Assembly: GCA_003427395.1 (NCBI GenBank)
Contig: BFEA01000147.1
Span: forward strand, 813,551 to 848,147
Reading direction: 5' to 3'
Length of the DNA: 34,597 nt
Origin: Chara braunii
Lineage: Eukaryota; Streptophyta; Charophyceae; Charales; Characeae
Part shown: one piece after another, positions 18,871 through 29,089 of the stretch
Layout of the letters: every line of letters begins with the position of its first letter
Numbering within the stretch: position 1 is the first letter of the stretch
Translations under genes and position numbers: made by a program
Notes under the pieces: model-generated
Seen by the model: the letters and a program-made list of their open reading frames with translations, nothing else
Databases searched by the model: none
What the model was told of the DNA's origin: nothing

Positions 18871-19199
18871 ATGATCAAGAGACTGTTAAGGAACAAACCT
18901 TTATGGTCTGTACCAATCACAATCACAAGCGTCAGTTATCAGTCAACTCAATCAGGAGGTAAAAATTTGTTGAGAGCACAAAGAAAATAAGAGAGAAAGA
19001 TAAACAAGAGATCAAAGAGGAAGTCTCAGTGAATATTAATCAAATTTCGAAGATGATGAAAACTTTTGTCAAACTCAAAGATGAGGATGAACAGAATGAG
19101 GCATTCAAAATTGTTGTTGAGACTGCTAAGAGTGAAAAAATAGAATTAAAGTTTGCTTCAACTTATTATTTTTTAGAAAAATAGTTACTGAGTCAAAGA

Positions 19200-20330
19200 G
19201 GAAGTACAAACCCAAGGGGGTAAAAAAAACCTGGTGACGGTCCTGATAGAAAATGATTATGATGAAGCACTGAAAAAAGGAAGGAAAATTATTAAAGCAT
19301 TCAGAGAGTCTGCAAATTGAGGAATAGAGTCACTAGGGAAAAAATTGGCACAATGAAGATAGACTCAGACCAGTTAATCAAAGTGTGTCAGAATTGTTTT
19401 TTTGCATTCTCCTTTAATGATGAAGAAAGAGAGCGGTTGGATGTGAATATGATCAAGATGACAAATATCTGGATAGTTGATCATATTCCATGGAATGATA
19501 GACCAATCAAGTATGCCCTGAAATAAGATGTAGAGATGATAAAGTATCTTGACAAGAATATTGCCTCCAATGTTGTTAAGCCTGCTGACTGTTTTTCTTT
19601 TTTGAAACGAGGGGGTAGACCAAGATGGATACAAAATCTTCAGAAGATCAACTCAGTAACGGTACGTGATGCAGGTAACCTCCATAGTGCTGATCTCCTT
19701 TCCGAATCCTTTGCTGCTCCATACATTTATTCTTTACTTGATTTATATTCTGACTACGACCAATTTCCAATTGATCAGACTAGCCGGTCAATGACTGTCA
19801 TGCATGCGCCAAGAGAATTCATTCATATGTGAGTGGTACCTCAAGGTTGGACCAATGATGTGGCTGTGGTTCAAAGCGATATAATCTAGGTCCTGCAGAA
19901 TATTTCCCCCGAGATAACCAACCCCTATATTGATGATAACCCTGTGAAAGAATCCATAGTAAAATATGAGATGTTGGTTGTTGATTGAGTCAATAAGTTT
20001 ATCTTGGAGCATGCCGAGGAGGTAAAGCTGGTCTTAGAAAGAGTTCAGAAAAATAATATGAGTGTCAGTGGGTCAAAACCTTTTCTCTTTTAAGCAAAGG
20101 TAACCAACTTGGGTTTTAGATGTTTCTCCAAGGGTAGGAGTCATGACCCAAAGAAAATAGATAAAATTTTGAATTAACTTCTGCTCCTCAAGCGAGTAAC
20201 AGATGTCAGAAGCTACTTGGGTGTCTGTGGATTCTGGAGAATTTTTATCCCTTACTTTGCTACCCTTGCAGAGCCTCTAAGAGAAATGGTAAGGCAAGGG
20301 GCTAACTTGTCATAGGCTAAGAAAAAACAA
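19200..20330 (+). pseudogene. pol: Reverse transcriptase of the Ty3/gypsy element, broken
   Basis: An upstream segment (19317-19526) has HIPWNDRPIKYALK, corresponding to the substrate-approach region before RT. The frame at 19536-19832 reads PRWIQNLQKINSVTVRDAG, matching the RT block with a basic W-x-x-N-L-x-x-(L/I)N, then SLLDLYSDYDQFPID, which holds the first catalytic Asp region. Next comes VVPQGWTNDVAV, then the YIDD box at 19926-19937, which carries the two catalytic aspartates. Thumb-region motifs follow (LGFRCFSKGR; VRSYLGVCGFWRIFIPYF). Order and spacing are as expected for Ty3/gypsy, but stops interrupt several places. The Y-I-D-D-N-P-V-K form is typical of the lineage noted in the summary. 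Confidence 0.85.
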
Positions 20331-20960
20331 ATTGTTGCAGATACCTTACAAGAGAAATTAAAAGATGGAGGTGTAGTGCTAGGAGTGTCTTTGCATGATA
20401 ATGAAGAGGGAAGGCCTTTCATCATTGAGGTTGATGGAGGACTAGGAGCACTTGGGGGTATACTTATTTAGAGAGATGAGAATGGGAAGGAGAAACCTCT
20501 AAGATTTGAGAGTAGAACTCTTAATTCGACAGAGAGAGGCTACACACAGTTCATAAAATAACTACCGACAATTATCCACTGTCTCAGGTGCTTCAAACAC
20601 TATGTACTTAAAAAAGGGGATTTATCCTGATGACTGATGCATCTGTTGTAATTGATGTTATTAAAAAACATCAACAAGTGTATCCAACAGTAAGCGCATG
20701 AATTGCCTTCATATGAACTTTTGATTTTAAACTTAAAAAGATTGGCACTGAAAAGAACCAGGCAGATGGTCTGAGCCGAATTGAATGGAGAAAAAATAAA
20801 GATGAGGACGTTGATGGGACAATTGAAAAATTTGTCTATGTTGATAAGTTCTTGAATGAGGAGGACGATGAAGATTGTAAGGCTTTGAGTTCCTTTAAGT
20901 GGAGCTTATGGCCTGAAGAAAGAGACAACCGGGGAGAAATCTTTGATGCTTATGTTATGA
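20331..20960 (+). pseudogene. pol: RNase H domain of the Ty3/gypsy element, broken
   Basis: The start is marked by IIEVDGGLGALGGIL at about 20421-20467, carrying the first catalytic Asp. Then come PLRFESRTLNSTERGYTQFIK, and further on LMTDAS in a shifted frame, consistent with the catalytic Asp of the third motif. The domain ends with NQADGLSRIEW near 20758-20790, the usual last RNase H motif of Ty3/gypsy Pol. In-frame stops occur where Gln, Glu and Trp codons would be expected, including two TGA codons that replace Trp near 20699 and 20717. Confidence 0.8.
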
Positions 20961-21153
20961 ATTAATTTTTGAAAAGGAAAAAGAGGAAGAATAAAACGAC
21001 TGGTATGCTAAAGTCAATGCAGCAGCAGTGACTGTCTATGAGATAGGGGAAAGTTTTGGATCAAAGAACGAAGAACAAGCAGGAAAGAAAAAAGAAAAGA
21101 CTTAATTTATTTTTGAATAATACGATGAGAGTTATCAAGAGATTGAAAAAAAG

Positions 21154-21990
21154 ATGGAAAAAGAGCAACTAACGAAATATTACTGCAAAAACTCAAGGAG
21201 TAAGTTCAGATTAAAGAGAGGTCAACTTTTCGTGGATAAAAATGGGGTATTGCTTCCATTAAGGAATGTCTGTGGAAAAAAAAGACAACTGAAAATAATT
21301 GTTGCCCTACACGAGGGGGTTGCTGGTGGTTATAGGGTTGTTGAGGCAACCTACTCTAAGATAGTTAAACTCTACTTCTGGCCTGACATGAGAGACATGA
21401 TTTCCAAATTTTGTAAGTCTTATGTGTTATGTCAGAAGAGGTCTACAACAATAATGATTGAACCTTTATTCCTACTATCCTCGTAGAATCAGGCAGCCGA
21501 GCCCACTTTGATCACATCACCATGCCCCTAGGCAAAAGAGGGATGAGGTACATATTGAATATAATATATAATTTTTCTGGATATGTTGAGGCAAAGACTC
21601 TGAAGAGGAAGAGAGTTAAACAAGTAGCTGACTGAATATAGAAAATTTATCTCAGATATCCCTTCATCAGAGAGTTTGTTTCATACATAGTTTATGAATT
21701 CAACAGTGAGATTGTAAGAAGAATCACTCTCAGCCCGAGTGTCAGGATTCGATATGTAACTACTTACCACCTTCAAGGAAACGCACCGGTCGAGAGAGGT
21801 AAGAAAACCTTGAAAGATTCACTGGCAAAATTGTGTGAAGAGAACCTCAGTAACTGATCGAAAGTATTAAGAGTTTTAGTCTATGCTGACAACATCACTG
21901 TCAAGAGAACTACTTGCTACGCACCGTTCACGCTGTGGTACGGTCGGTATGCTACTTTACCTATCGAGAGTATAATCAAAACGTGGTCCA
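21154..21990 (+). pseudogene. pol: Integrase of the Ty3/gypsy element, broken, with damaged zinc and catalytic sites
   Basis: The open frame 21154-21486 holds the N-terminal zinc-binding domain: His53 in ALHEGVAGG, an expected His at residue 60 that is Tyr, then YFWPDM, and a cysteine cluster with Cys87, Tyr90 and Cys93, where position 90 should be Cys. Downstream, HFDHITMPLGKRG (about 21503) has the first catalytic Asp. The second catalytic motif (usually DNG) is not recognisable near 21680. NAPVERG at about 21781-21801 keeps the third catalytic residue Glu. YAPFTLWYGR follows near 21929. In an intact element this enzyme inserts the cDNA into the genome; this copy cannot. Confidence 0.85.
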
Positions 21991-22500
21991 GTAAAAAGAG
22001 TGACAGTGAATATTCCATTTCATAACTTCTTCAGATCAGAATGAGACAAATATCAGAGGTAGATCAGACAGTGATGAATGTTGCGGAACGAATCACAACC
22101 AGGAGACTGTCAGATCAAGAGAGATTGAACAAGAAGAGATGTATAAGGAAAGAAAAACTAAAGGTTGGTGACATTGTCCTCCTATTCGATAATTCCTTTG
22201 AGACTCAGTGAACCAAACGATTGGAGCCCAGATGACTCGGTCTCTACAGAATTAGACGTGAAGCAGAGGCAAGGTATATGAGATATCAAAAATTGATGGT
22301 TCACGAGTTCATGATATGGTATCAGGGTCGATACTTCGTAAGTTCATATTCATAAACCCTGACCTTGTCCCTACAATGATCACAAAGAAAGGAAAGAAAA
22401 ATCAATTAGCCAGTAAGAGAACAATTAAAAAAAACAGAGAGAAGTATAATGAAAAAATGAAGCACTGTAAGACCAAGAACTTCAGCAGATTCTGACTACT
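21991..22500 (+). pseudogene. pol: C-terminal Pol extension of the Ty3/gypsy element, broken
   Basis: The sequence has LKVGDIVLLFDNSFE near 22160-22205, then a stop, TKRLEPR, a stop, LGLYRIRREAE. This is the GPF/Y-like module after the integrase core (V-G-D-x-V-L followed by K-L-x-x-(R/K)W-x-G-x-Y). Both stops are TGA at positions where Trp is expected. A frame change follows near 22270, and the reading then ends in a Lys-rich tail at a TGA near 22494. This marks the 3' end of recognisable coding sequence. Confidence 0.75.
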
Positions 22501-23330
22501 CTTGCATTGTCAATTCAGTATGTCAATTTTCAGCATGTCAAATTCTGACACGAGAGACTTGAGAAACATTTTTCGGATTATCTATATTCGTTTTTGTATA
22601 TGAATTAATTTTTTTATTTCTGCAAGTGACAGAGCCAATGAGATCAAAGTATCATTGATGTGGAGCCACATTGGATCTACGAGTATTAAAACTCTGAGTG
22701 AGGAACAACTGTACGGTGCAGTTCCAGTGAGAAAAGTGATGAGAGATCACCCTTCTGAGAATTGATGCAGTATCAATTTCAGAGAACTCGTGGCTGTGAC
22801 ACATCAAAGAGGAATCGGTATTGATTTTTTGTAACTAAGAGAGAGTCTGACAGACATAAAACGTCCAGCCCTACTTGACTAGAGAACTGTCAGTGGAGGT
22901 ACTTCGTATTTTCTGACTGAGTTGCTTGTCTAAGAGAATTATCAAGAAGATAGGTGTAAAGAAGTTCAGTCTTGCTTGACCAGAGAGTTGTCAACAAGGG
23001 GACTTCGTGTTTCTTGACTCGGATGAGGGAATAGATCTCTCTAGGGCAAGTATCTGTATACTTTTTTGAGACTGGTGGAAAATCTCTTCGAAGTATTCTT
23101 AGATGAGAGAAGGGACCTCTCTGGGATCAATGCTCTGTATTTCCTGAGGCTGAAGGGAGGTCTCCAAGGAATGCATAGTCGACTGTTTGTTGTTGTTGTT
23201 TAGTGTCTCTTAAGACCGAAGAAACGTCTCTTGAGAAATATTTGTTTCGTTATATGGGGCATTGGTTGTCTGACTTTGGGCTTGATATGTGTTGTTTGAC
23301 TGTCTTTGCCTGAGGTTTTCTTCTCTAACC
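22501..23330. repeat. 3' non-coding part of the element, with approximately 100-base tandem repeats
   Basis: CAGCCCTACTTGACTAGAGA near 22866 and CAGTCTTGCTTGACCAGAGA near 22966 start two related units, both continuing to a KACTTCGTRTTT word and a TTGACT or CTGACT word. Another related pair starts with GATGAGGGAATAGATCTCTC near 23022 and GATGAGAGAAGGGACCTCTC near 23103. Between 22630 and 22840 there is one weakly coding-like frame with a single stop, not recognised. Confidence 0.65.
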
Positions 23331-24050
23331 TAAAGATGCATTCATTGTCGGGGTTAGTCAGAGCCTTACCGCAGTAGGTTGCAATCTGGTGGGGTCAGCA
23401 AGTCCCCAACGCGAGTGTCGAATTCCATAGTTGACTGAGGCTAAGATTCCAGGAGTCTGGCCTATGGGGTCAAAAGGGGTTAACTGGAACCCTACCGCAG
23501 TCAGAGGAAGCAATCTAGTGAGGTTCGCCAAAATCTGTAACCGTAGTTAGACCGGGTCCTACGTTCAAAAATATGGGCATGGCAGGCAACGCCCTAGGCC
23601 AAAAACTGGTGGGTGAGCCGGTCCCCGACCGCAGATGGTTGAATCCGGGTACGGGACAACTTGACTGACGGGATGTCTACTGTTATAGGGTGACCAAACT
23701 TGCTATAGTCTGGGTGTCCTGGCATGAGATGCGCCAAAGGGTCACTATACTCGAGTAGTGGGTATGATGGTCTTGACCTGGAGGCAGGTTAAAGGGGTTG
23801 TCAAGACAAATGGTCTGATTAGCCTTGGCCTAAGGAGGGCTGAACAAGGGTTGTTAGGCAGACGGGAGGTCTGTCACCCCTGGCCAGTTGTAGGCCAAAA
23901 CCGAGACAATCAATAACTCCTAGGTGTAAAAAACTGTTTATATTACTTATTATTTTATTTTGGATTTTTATTTTATTTGTTTTATTTAATTACTGCATAA
24001 TGATTGCTTGTCAGGGATTTGCATGTCAGGATCGCGCTTGGCGGTTTGTG
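23331..24050. repeat. Diverged repeats with a CCGCAG motif
   Basis: The words TTACCGCAGTAGGTTGCAATCTGGTGGGGT (about 23369, given here in two halves in the sequence) and CTACCGCAGTCAGAGGAAGC (about 23493) head two related units of about 120 bases. A third weak copy has GACCGCAGATGGTTGAATC near 23626. An AT-rich TTTTATTT stretch lies at 23940-23995. No gene is visible. Confidence 0.55.
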
Positions 24051-24276
24051 GAACTTGCTATTTTGTAGGGTCATATGAATCTATCTAAAGTTCTCAGACG
24101 AGAGAAAGAGAACGAGGTTTGGTTTCCCCTCCGGATGCTTGAGAAGTTGAGAGATGTCTCACTCAGGCCAGATAACAAAAACAGGGTTCGGTATGCCTTA
24201 CCCCTGATACTGCTAACAACGAATCTCCGCGGTGCTGACGTCAAATTGACAAGTATCATTGAGGTCACTATCAGAA

Positions 24277-24300
24277 GTGGGGGACAATGTAACTCCTCCA
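24277..24300 (+). promoter_or_regulatory. Possible polypurine tract and LTR start
   Basis: AGAAGTGGGGGACAA is purine-rich and is followed at once by TGTAACTCCTCC. A purine tract directly before TG is what precedes the 3' LTR of Ty3/gypsy elements. I could not find the same TGTAAC start upstream of gag, so the LTR pair is not shown. Confidence 0.3.
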
Positions 24301-24521
24301 TTTAAAAGGTTAAAGAGAAATCAAATTTCAAGATGGCGAGAAGTCAAAGTTAACAGTAGATGGGAAAGGTGAGAGATAATCCTTCTTAAATTTTGTTTGG
24401 TGGCCGACAAAGTGGCCTGGTTCACGAGGAACTTGCAACCCCGGCCTCAAAGTATTCAGATGCTTAAGCCAGAGACAGTATGAAGTATGAAATGGACTGG
24501 GGAACCAAAAGAGAAAAAGAT

Positions 24522-24992
24522 TCAGAAACTTGAAGAAAGGACGTCGTGCTTATGGAAGAGAAAAAAAATAAGCATGAGCGTTACCTGAAGCAAACCAAGA
24601 AGAAAGAAAATGTCAAAGAGAGTGAAAATGATGAGATGAGAATGAGAAGGGGCGGTGCAAACAACGGAGGAGGGCGATACTAGTACCATAGTCTTGCTGG
24701 TCGAGGGAGTGACTAGAGCTCTGAGGGAGTACGGAGGGGAAAGAGTGTTGAGCGCGTTGTAGTGCACATCAATTTTTTTTTGGTAGTACTCCATCCTCGT
24801 CGGGGATGGAGTCCTCTCGTACCAGCTGACAAAAGGGGGATGGGCGTAGGACCTTGTGTGGGAGCCATATCCCCGTACTTCTTCCTCCTCCTCTAAGTTG
24901 TACTCACGCCATGTGCAAGCTGGTGACTTTTCACGGGCCTTACCACCTCTGCCACCTCTTCCCCTTCCCTGACCTCGACGTGCTTCAGGCAT
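24522..24992 (-). CDS. Unrecognised ORF with an Arg/Gly-rich N-terminus
   Basis: This 156-residue frame starts MPEARRGQGRGRGGRGGK and then has an acidic Glu run (EEEEEVRGYG). Arg-Gly-rich starts like this are found in RNA-binding proteins and in some transposase or Gag N-termini, but I see no further domain. The C-terminal third is hydrophobic (residues about 120-150) and may simply be non-coding sequence read through. No splice sites were established. It could be a first exon or a fragment of another element. Confidence 0.3.
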   Translation of the reverse strand: MPEARRGQGRGRGGRGGKAREKSPACTWREYNLEEEEEVRGYGSHTRSYAHPPFVSWYERTPSPTRMEYYQKKIDVHYNALNTLSPPYSLRALVTPSTSKTMVLVSPSSVVCTAPSHSHLIIFTLFDIFFLLGLLQVTLMLIFFLFHKHDVLSSSF

Positions 24993-25313
24993 GGTGTGGG
25001 AAAAAATTATGATTGAGGAGAGAGTGAAAAGAAGAAGGGAATGACGATGGAGCTAAGGGAAATATTGCGAGAGGAAAAGGAAGTACTACAACAAGAAGAA
25101 AAGGGAAAAAGTGTGAGCCCTGCTGGAAGCGTGGATTAACGGCTGGCGCAGAACATGGGATTGCAGTGAGAAACTCAGCTACCGACTGCTGTAAGAATAA
25201 GTGAATGAGTCCTGACAAACACTGCTTTATACTAGATGCTTACTCTATCTTGGCCCGGCGGGGACGCTGAGCTGTGGTTTGGTATCATGTCGGAGGGCGC
25301 GGTGTCCCAGCCC

Positions 25314-25410
25314 TCCGCTGTATACCGGGCGTCAGCTCACTTACCTCCGCTGTATATCAAGTGTCCGGTCACGTACCTCTGTTGTGTGCCAGGTGTCCGT
25401 ACACAGAACC
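25314..25410. repeat. Approximately 32-base tandem repeat, three copies
   Basis: CCGCTGTATACCGGGCGTCA, CCGCTGTATATCAAGTGTCC and CTGTTGTGTGCCAGGTGTCC start at about 25315, 25347 and 25379, each followed by a word such as CTCACTTACCT or GTCACGTACCT. Three different frames here read similar peptides because of the repeat. Confidence 0.8.
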
Positions 25411-25639
25411 CCGTCGTGCAACAGGAGTTGTGGTCGTGGCTGCAGTTGGGCTTACTCAAGGGCGAGAAGACGTAAGGCCGGAGACGTCTCATTAAATGCG
25501 CGTCAGGGCCTCGTCTAGCCAAGTTACGGGACGTATACAATCTATTGCAGTCATTGTCGAGGCAAGGAAAGGACTGGGGAGGAAAAAGGAAAATAAAAAG
25601 GAGATGAGAAAATATGTGTGTCAAATCCGCACTCTGACT

Positions 25640-26115
25640 CAAATCGTCGTTCGCGTTCGAATTATTTAGCGGCGTTGGCCATAGTAGCACCACGCTTCTT
25701 CCAAGAACTTTTCCTTTCCTTATTACTAGTATTATAATTATTATTGTTGTTATTACTACTATTAAGCTACGTAGCACCGTGTTCGCGTTCAGAGGCGCCC
25801 AAACTCGAACAAACGCTCAAAACCCTCTGAACGCGAACATAAAAAATATTAAAAAAATAAAAAACGTTCTCAGGAAACTCAGAAAAAAATATATCGGATG
25901 TAAAATAAAATTACAAGCAACTTTTGCCTTGGAGTCATGTTCAAATTCGGAGCTAATCATGAGTTAGAAATCAAAAACAGAAAAAAATAATATTTTTCTT
26001 TTCTTACGGAAAAAAAAATAAATGTTCGCCCGAACATGTTCGTGAGTTGTTCGCACGAACACGCGAACACGTTCGCCCTAACGTGAAGGGGCGCGAACAC
26101 GTTCGACGCGCTACG
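25640..26115. repeat. GTTCG / CGAAC palindrome cluster
   Basis: The words GTTCG and CGAAC occur many times on the plus strand, densest at 26023-26106, where GTTCGCCCGAAC and GTTCGCACGAAC are palindromic. Others occur at 25649-25660 and 25780-25840. The intervening 25840-26020 is A-rich with no gene. Confidence 0.75.
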
Positions 26116-26259
26116 CAGCTATTAAGTTGTCTTTTGAAAATTTTCCTTTCTTTTGGTCGCGCCGTGGGGAAACGAACGGTCTGAGTTTCGAATTATGATC
26201 GAGAGCGGGTGGCCTAAATTGACCAGTCCTTTATTTTTCGAATTACTGCTGGTGCGACT

Positions 26260-26480
26260 TTGAAGTTGTTGCTTCGAACCCCAAAAGAGGGGCAACCCGC
26301 GGCCGTTTTGGTAGGGAGCTTATCACCGCCCCCCACGGGAGGTCATAAGCCCCCTCCTTACCATCGGACATGGGTACCCATCAGGGGTAGCCCGATGACC
26401 TCCCTTGAGGTGGTGAAGGCGTCCGCCTATATCCCGTTATGGGACCGCCACTTCAACCTTGCAATCACTCCGCGATAAAA
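26260..26480. repeat. Possible tRNA-derived element
   Basis: On the plus strand TGGTGAAGGCG (26411-26421) resembles a tRNA A box, and ACTTCAACCTT about 40 bases later resembles a B box in spacing but poorly in sequence. On the minus strand GGTTCGAAGC (plus 26271-26280) resembles a B box. Neither can be folded into a convincing tRNA. It may be a worn SINE. Confidence 0.25.
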
Positions 26481-26660
26481 CGAAAGGGTTGGGGAGGGTT
26501 TTGCTAGCGCTATGATCGTTGAGATTCGGCCTTTCGTTTCCTTTTCTTTGCTTTTTTATTTATTTTATTATTCCATGAAGTTTACTTACTTACAAACAAA
26601 ATTTGGAAGGCTGCCTAAGTCCCTCATTCAGGATAGAGGGGTCACGACAGGCGGCGATCC

Positions 26661-26668
26661 TATAAAAG
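26661..26668 (+). promoter_or_regulatory. TATA-box-like sequence upstream of copy R
   Basis: TATAAAAG is an exact TATA-box match lying about 120 bases before the large repeat unit and about 200 bases before its ORF. There is no independent evidence for transcription. Confidence 0.3.
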
Positions 26669-26783
26669 GTAGGAGAGGTTGTCGGCTGGTTAGCAGGGTG
26701 AGCCTGCGAGTCAACCGGTTTTGCGTATGTGTTGGGTGTTAGAGTCCAGGAGCCTGTGGTCTGGTGTTATATATGGTCCAATC

Positions 26784-27753
26784 GAGAGGGGTTCGACGAT
26801 GGTGTGCACTAGTGGGTTGTATGGTTGTAGACCAAGGTACCTCCAGTTCCTTTGGAGGTGGTAGCGGATGTCGGGAGAAGGGCCTACGGTGACGACCATA
26901 TTGGACTATAGCCACTGTAACCAGGAGGCGAGACTGAAGGTAAACGTAGAGGGGGGAAAGAAGGAAGAAATAAGAGCAGACCAGGGACTGCAGGCGGCCA
27001 TCATGGAGGCCAAGGACCGCGCTGAGAGGAGGTGGAAGAGAGACGGGGTCACAAGTGAAATGAAAGTGACCGTTTCTTACCTGGAAAGGGAGACTTCGAC
27101 GGATACAGTAGAGCGAGAGCAGGAGCATTTGGACTGTGCCACAGAGGCCGAGAGCGAAGTGAGCGACTTGGGCGCAGTGACCCAGTTCTGGTATGGGTTG
27201 GACCAGTGGCGGAAGGACCACCTGCCGGCCGAGCCTGTTGAAGACGGCCCGGAAGCCAGTTCGAGTCGATAGAAGGACTAGGCTCACTAGGCTGCGAGAA
27301 GGCACGGGTCAACTGATGAGAAGAGGAGCATGAGAGAGGTGAGAGAGAGAGGGAAAGGCCCTCGAGACTACTAAAAATCAAGAGAGAGAGCGAGAGAGGG
27401 TCTTCCGACACTCGATCTCCTTTTGTTGTTGACATTAGCCAAAAACAAGCGAGACACCTACTCCGTGTCTGCAGTGACGAACGCTGAGGGAGAGTTAGTA
27501 AATGATGACGGGTAAGTGCGCCTGAGTCTGATGCGATTCGGAGGTGGCAGAGAGACCATCCACCCGCTGCTCCCGTCGAAGGCGGTTTACAGGCTGTGTC
27601 GAGGCAACAGCATGTCCGAGACAACTAAGGGGAGTACTTAGGGGGAGAGAGAGAAAGAGACCATGTTCTCAAAGAAAGACAGACGTCACTTCGCCTGAGG
27701 CTTCCACCATGTGTTTGGGGACTGTCTCACTTTCGTCCTTGCTATAGTGGGAG
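26784..27753. repeat. Large repeat unit, copy R, block i
   Basis: This is the second copy of the block at 1341-2352, in the same orientation, with the same start and end words. It carries the paired ORF and a shorter GA-rich tract. Upstream flanks are unrelated: here a TATA-like site, there a LINE fragment. Confidence 0.85.
26868..27272 (+). CDS. Copy R of the unrecognised repeat-unit ORF (134 residues)
   Basis: This frame starts MSGEGPTVTTILDYSHCNQE and matches the frame at 1425-1838 nearly end to end. No indel shifts the frame between the copies. Conserved segments are the N-terminal TVTTILDYSHCNQ, the basic KDRAERR-type stretch and the WYGLDQWRKDH near the end. Differences are spread across the protein and often alter residues. 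No domain is recognised. If real, it would be an acidic cytoplasmic or nuclear protein, but a non-coding origin is not excluded. Confidence 0.3.
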   Translation: MSGEGPTVTTILDYSHCNQEARLKVNVEGGKKEEIRADQGLQAAIMEAKDRAERRWKRDGVTSEMKVTVSYLERETSTDTVEREQEHLDCATEAESEVSDLGAVTQFWYGLDQWRKDHLPAEPVEDGPEASSSR

Positions 27754-28192
27754 AGCTCCCAATGCCTGCTCAAGGACCCGGTACTTACCTGTTACCATCT
27801 CGGGAGCTTGCGTGCCGCATTGGCCTTCGCGGGGTACTGCCTATGGATTTTTGTAGTGCACCACGCATACCCAAGGCGGCGCTCTGCTTCAGGCCAGTCC
27901 AGTTGGCGCTTATCCTAGCAAAAGGGTGGGGGCGTGCCACTGAACTTTCCTTTGGTCCACGCAGGCTCGGTGCCCTGCTATACAGCAGAGCACTATCGGC
28001 CTGTGGCCGTGGTAGCCGCCGGGCTCACCCAAAGACGCAAAGGTAGAGGGACCAGTGCGTTTTTTTCTACCGCGTTGTCGTGCGCGGCGGTCCCGCGCCC
28101 TGCTGGGGAGCGCTGAACCTCACGGTCGTGTCACGCATGATTTATTCTTGAAAAACAACCAGTCACCACTCCAATCGTGCGCGCGTGCTATA
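27754..28192. other. Unassigned sequence within copy R
   Basis: No gene or strong match to copy L is seen. ORFs at 27711-28046 and 27934-28116 lack motifs and overlap in different frames. Confidence 0.45.
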
Positions 28193-28405
28193 CCTCTCAC
28201 GACGCCCTGCGACAGGTCGGGACGTCGCGAGGTACAACTTACCTCTACCCAAGGGGCTGTCACCACCCTTAGGTGGGCGTATCCCTGCTGAGCTACCGGC
28301 CCACGTGCGAAGGCTTTTACATGCCTGAGTAGAAGTAGGTCGGCCGAGGGCGTTTGCTCGATCGCTGTAGCATAATATGGGGTATGCGCGGTAAGACGGT
28401 TAGGA
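28193..28405. repeat. Large repeat unit, copy R, block ii, with minus-strand A-box-like hairpin
   Basis: This block matches 3127-3345. On the minus strand, GTGGGCCGGTAGCTCAGCAGG contains TAGCTCAGCAGG, a full A-box match, and the flanking GTGGGC and GCCCAC are complementary. I see no proper B box within the next 60 bases. Confidence 0.7.
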
Positions 28406-28599
28406 CTGACCCGTTAGATATTCAGGTCGAACTTTGAGACGGTCGTCTATTCCCGCTTTTGTTCCAAGACACCTTCTCCTTCTGACCACTATGTTCAAAG
28501 TATCAAAACAAAACCTTGTCGCTACCAACGTATGACTGATCATCAGATATCATAGGGTTTATATAAGACTGATTATGAATATTGAGGTATTACCACTGG

Positions 28600-29060
28600 G
28601 AACCCTTCCCACTTTCACAAGTGCTGAGTGTCCAGAACTCTTCACGATGTCAATCCCAGTCCAATCCCAACCATACACAAAACAGACCTGCACAACATAA
28701 TGCAAAGACAGTTCACATGCCATGTACTAACGGCGTCAACCATCAACCATTGACATTGTCCCTCACTCTCCAAACCATGCATGACAGCTCTATCATTCCT
28801 GAGATGCAAGCCCAACCCCCTCATATTTATTCAAAGGACCATTGAGAGTGATCAGAACCATTTAGGCAACGACCACAGGTGACAGTTTTACTGACCACAG
28901 GGTTTGATTTTAGATGTAGGTATCAAGCCAAGGCGAAAAAGTTGAATCGGCAACGACCGACCTGTTATCGAGTGATGACAGAAAATTGAGTCCCTTATGT
29001 AGGACTTCTTCTTCAATTGCAGTAGACCAAGCAAAGACCTGCACACACACAGGTCAACAA
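28600..29060. repeat. Large repeat unit, copy R, block iii
   Basis: This block matches about 4200-4620. AATCGGCAACGACCGACCTG at 28945 is followed by TTATCGAGTGATGACAGAAA, as in copy L. ORFs here (for example 28582-28845) are not conserved between the copies. Confidence 0.7.
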
Positions 29061-29089
29061 TGAATCAACACCCCCACTTGATTTCCCAC

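Noticed and set aside
26739-27624. Long minus-strand frames (188 and 191 codons) in block i of copy R
   Set aside because: They overlap each other and the plus-strand ORF. The matching minus frames in copy L are much shorter (105 and 80 codons), so they are not conserved.
28270-28305. tRNA gene
   Set aside because: An A box is present but no B box, D-stem partner or anticodon arm can be formed.
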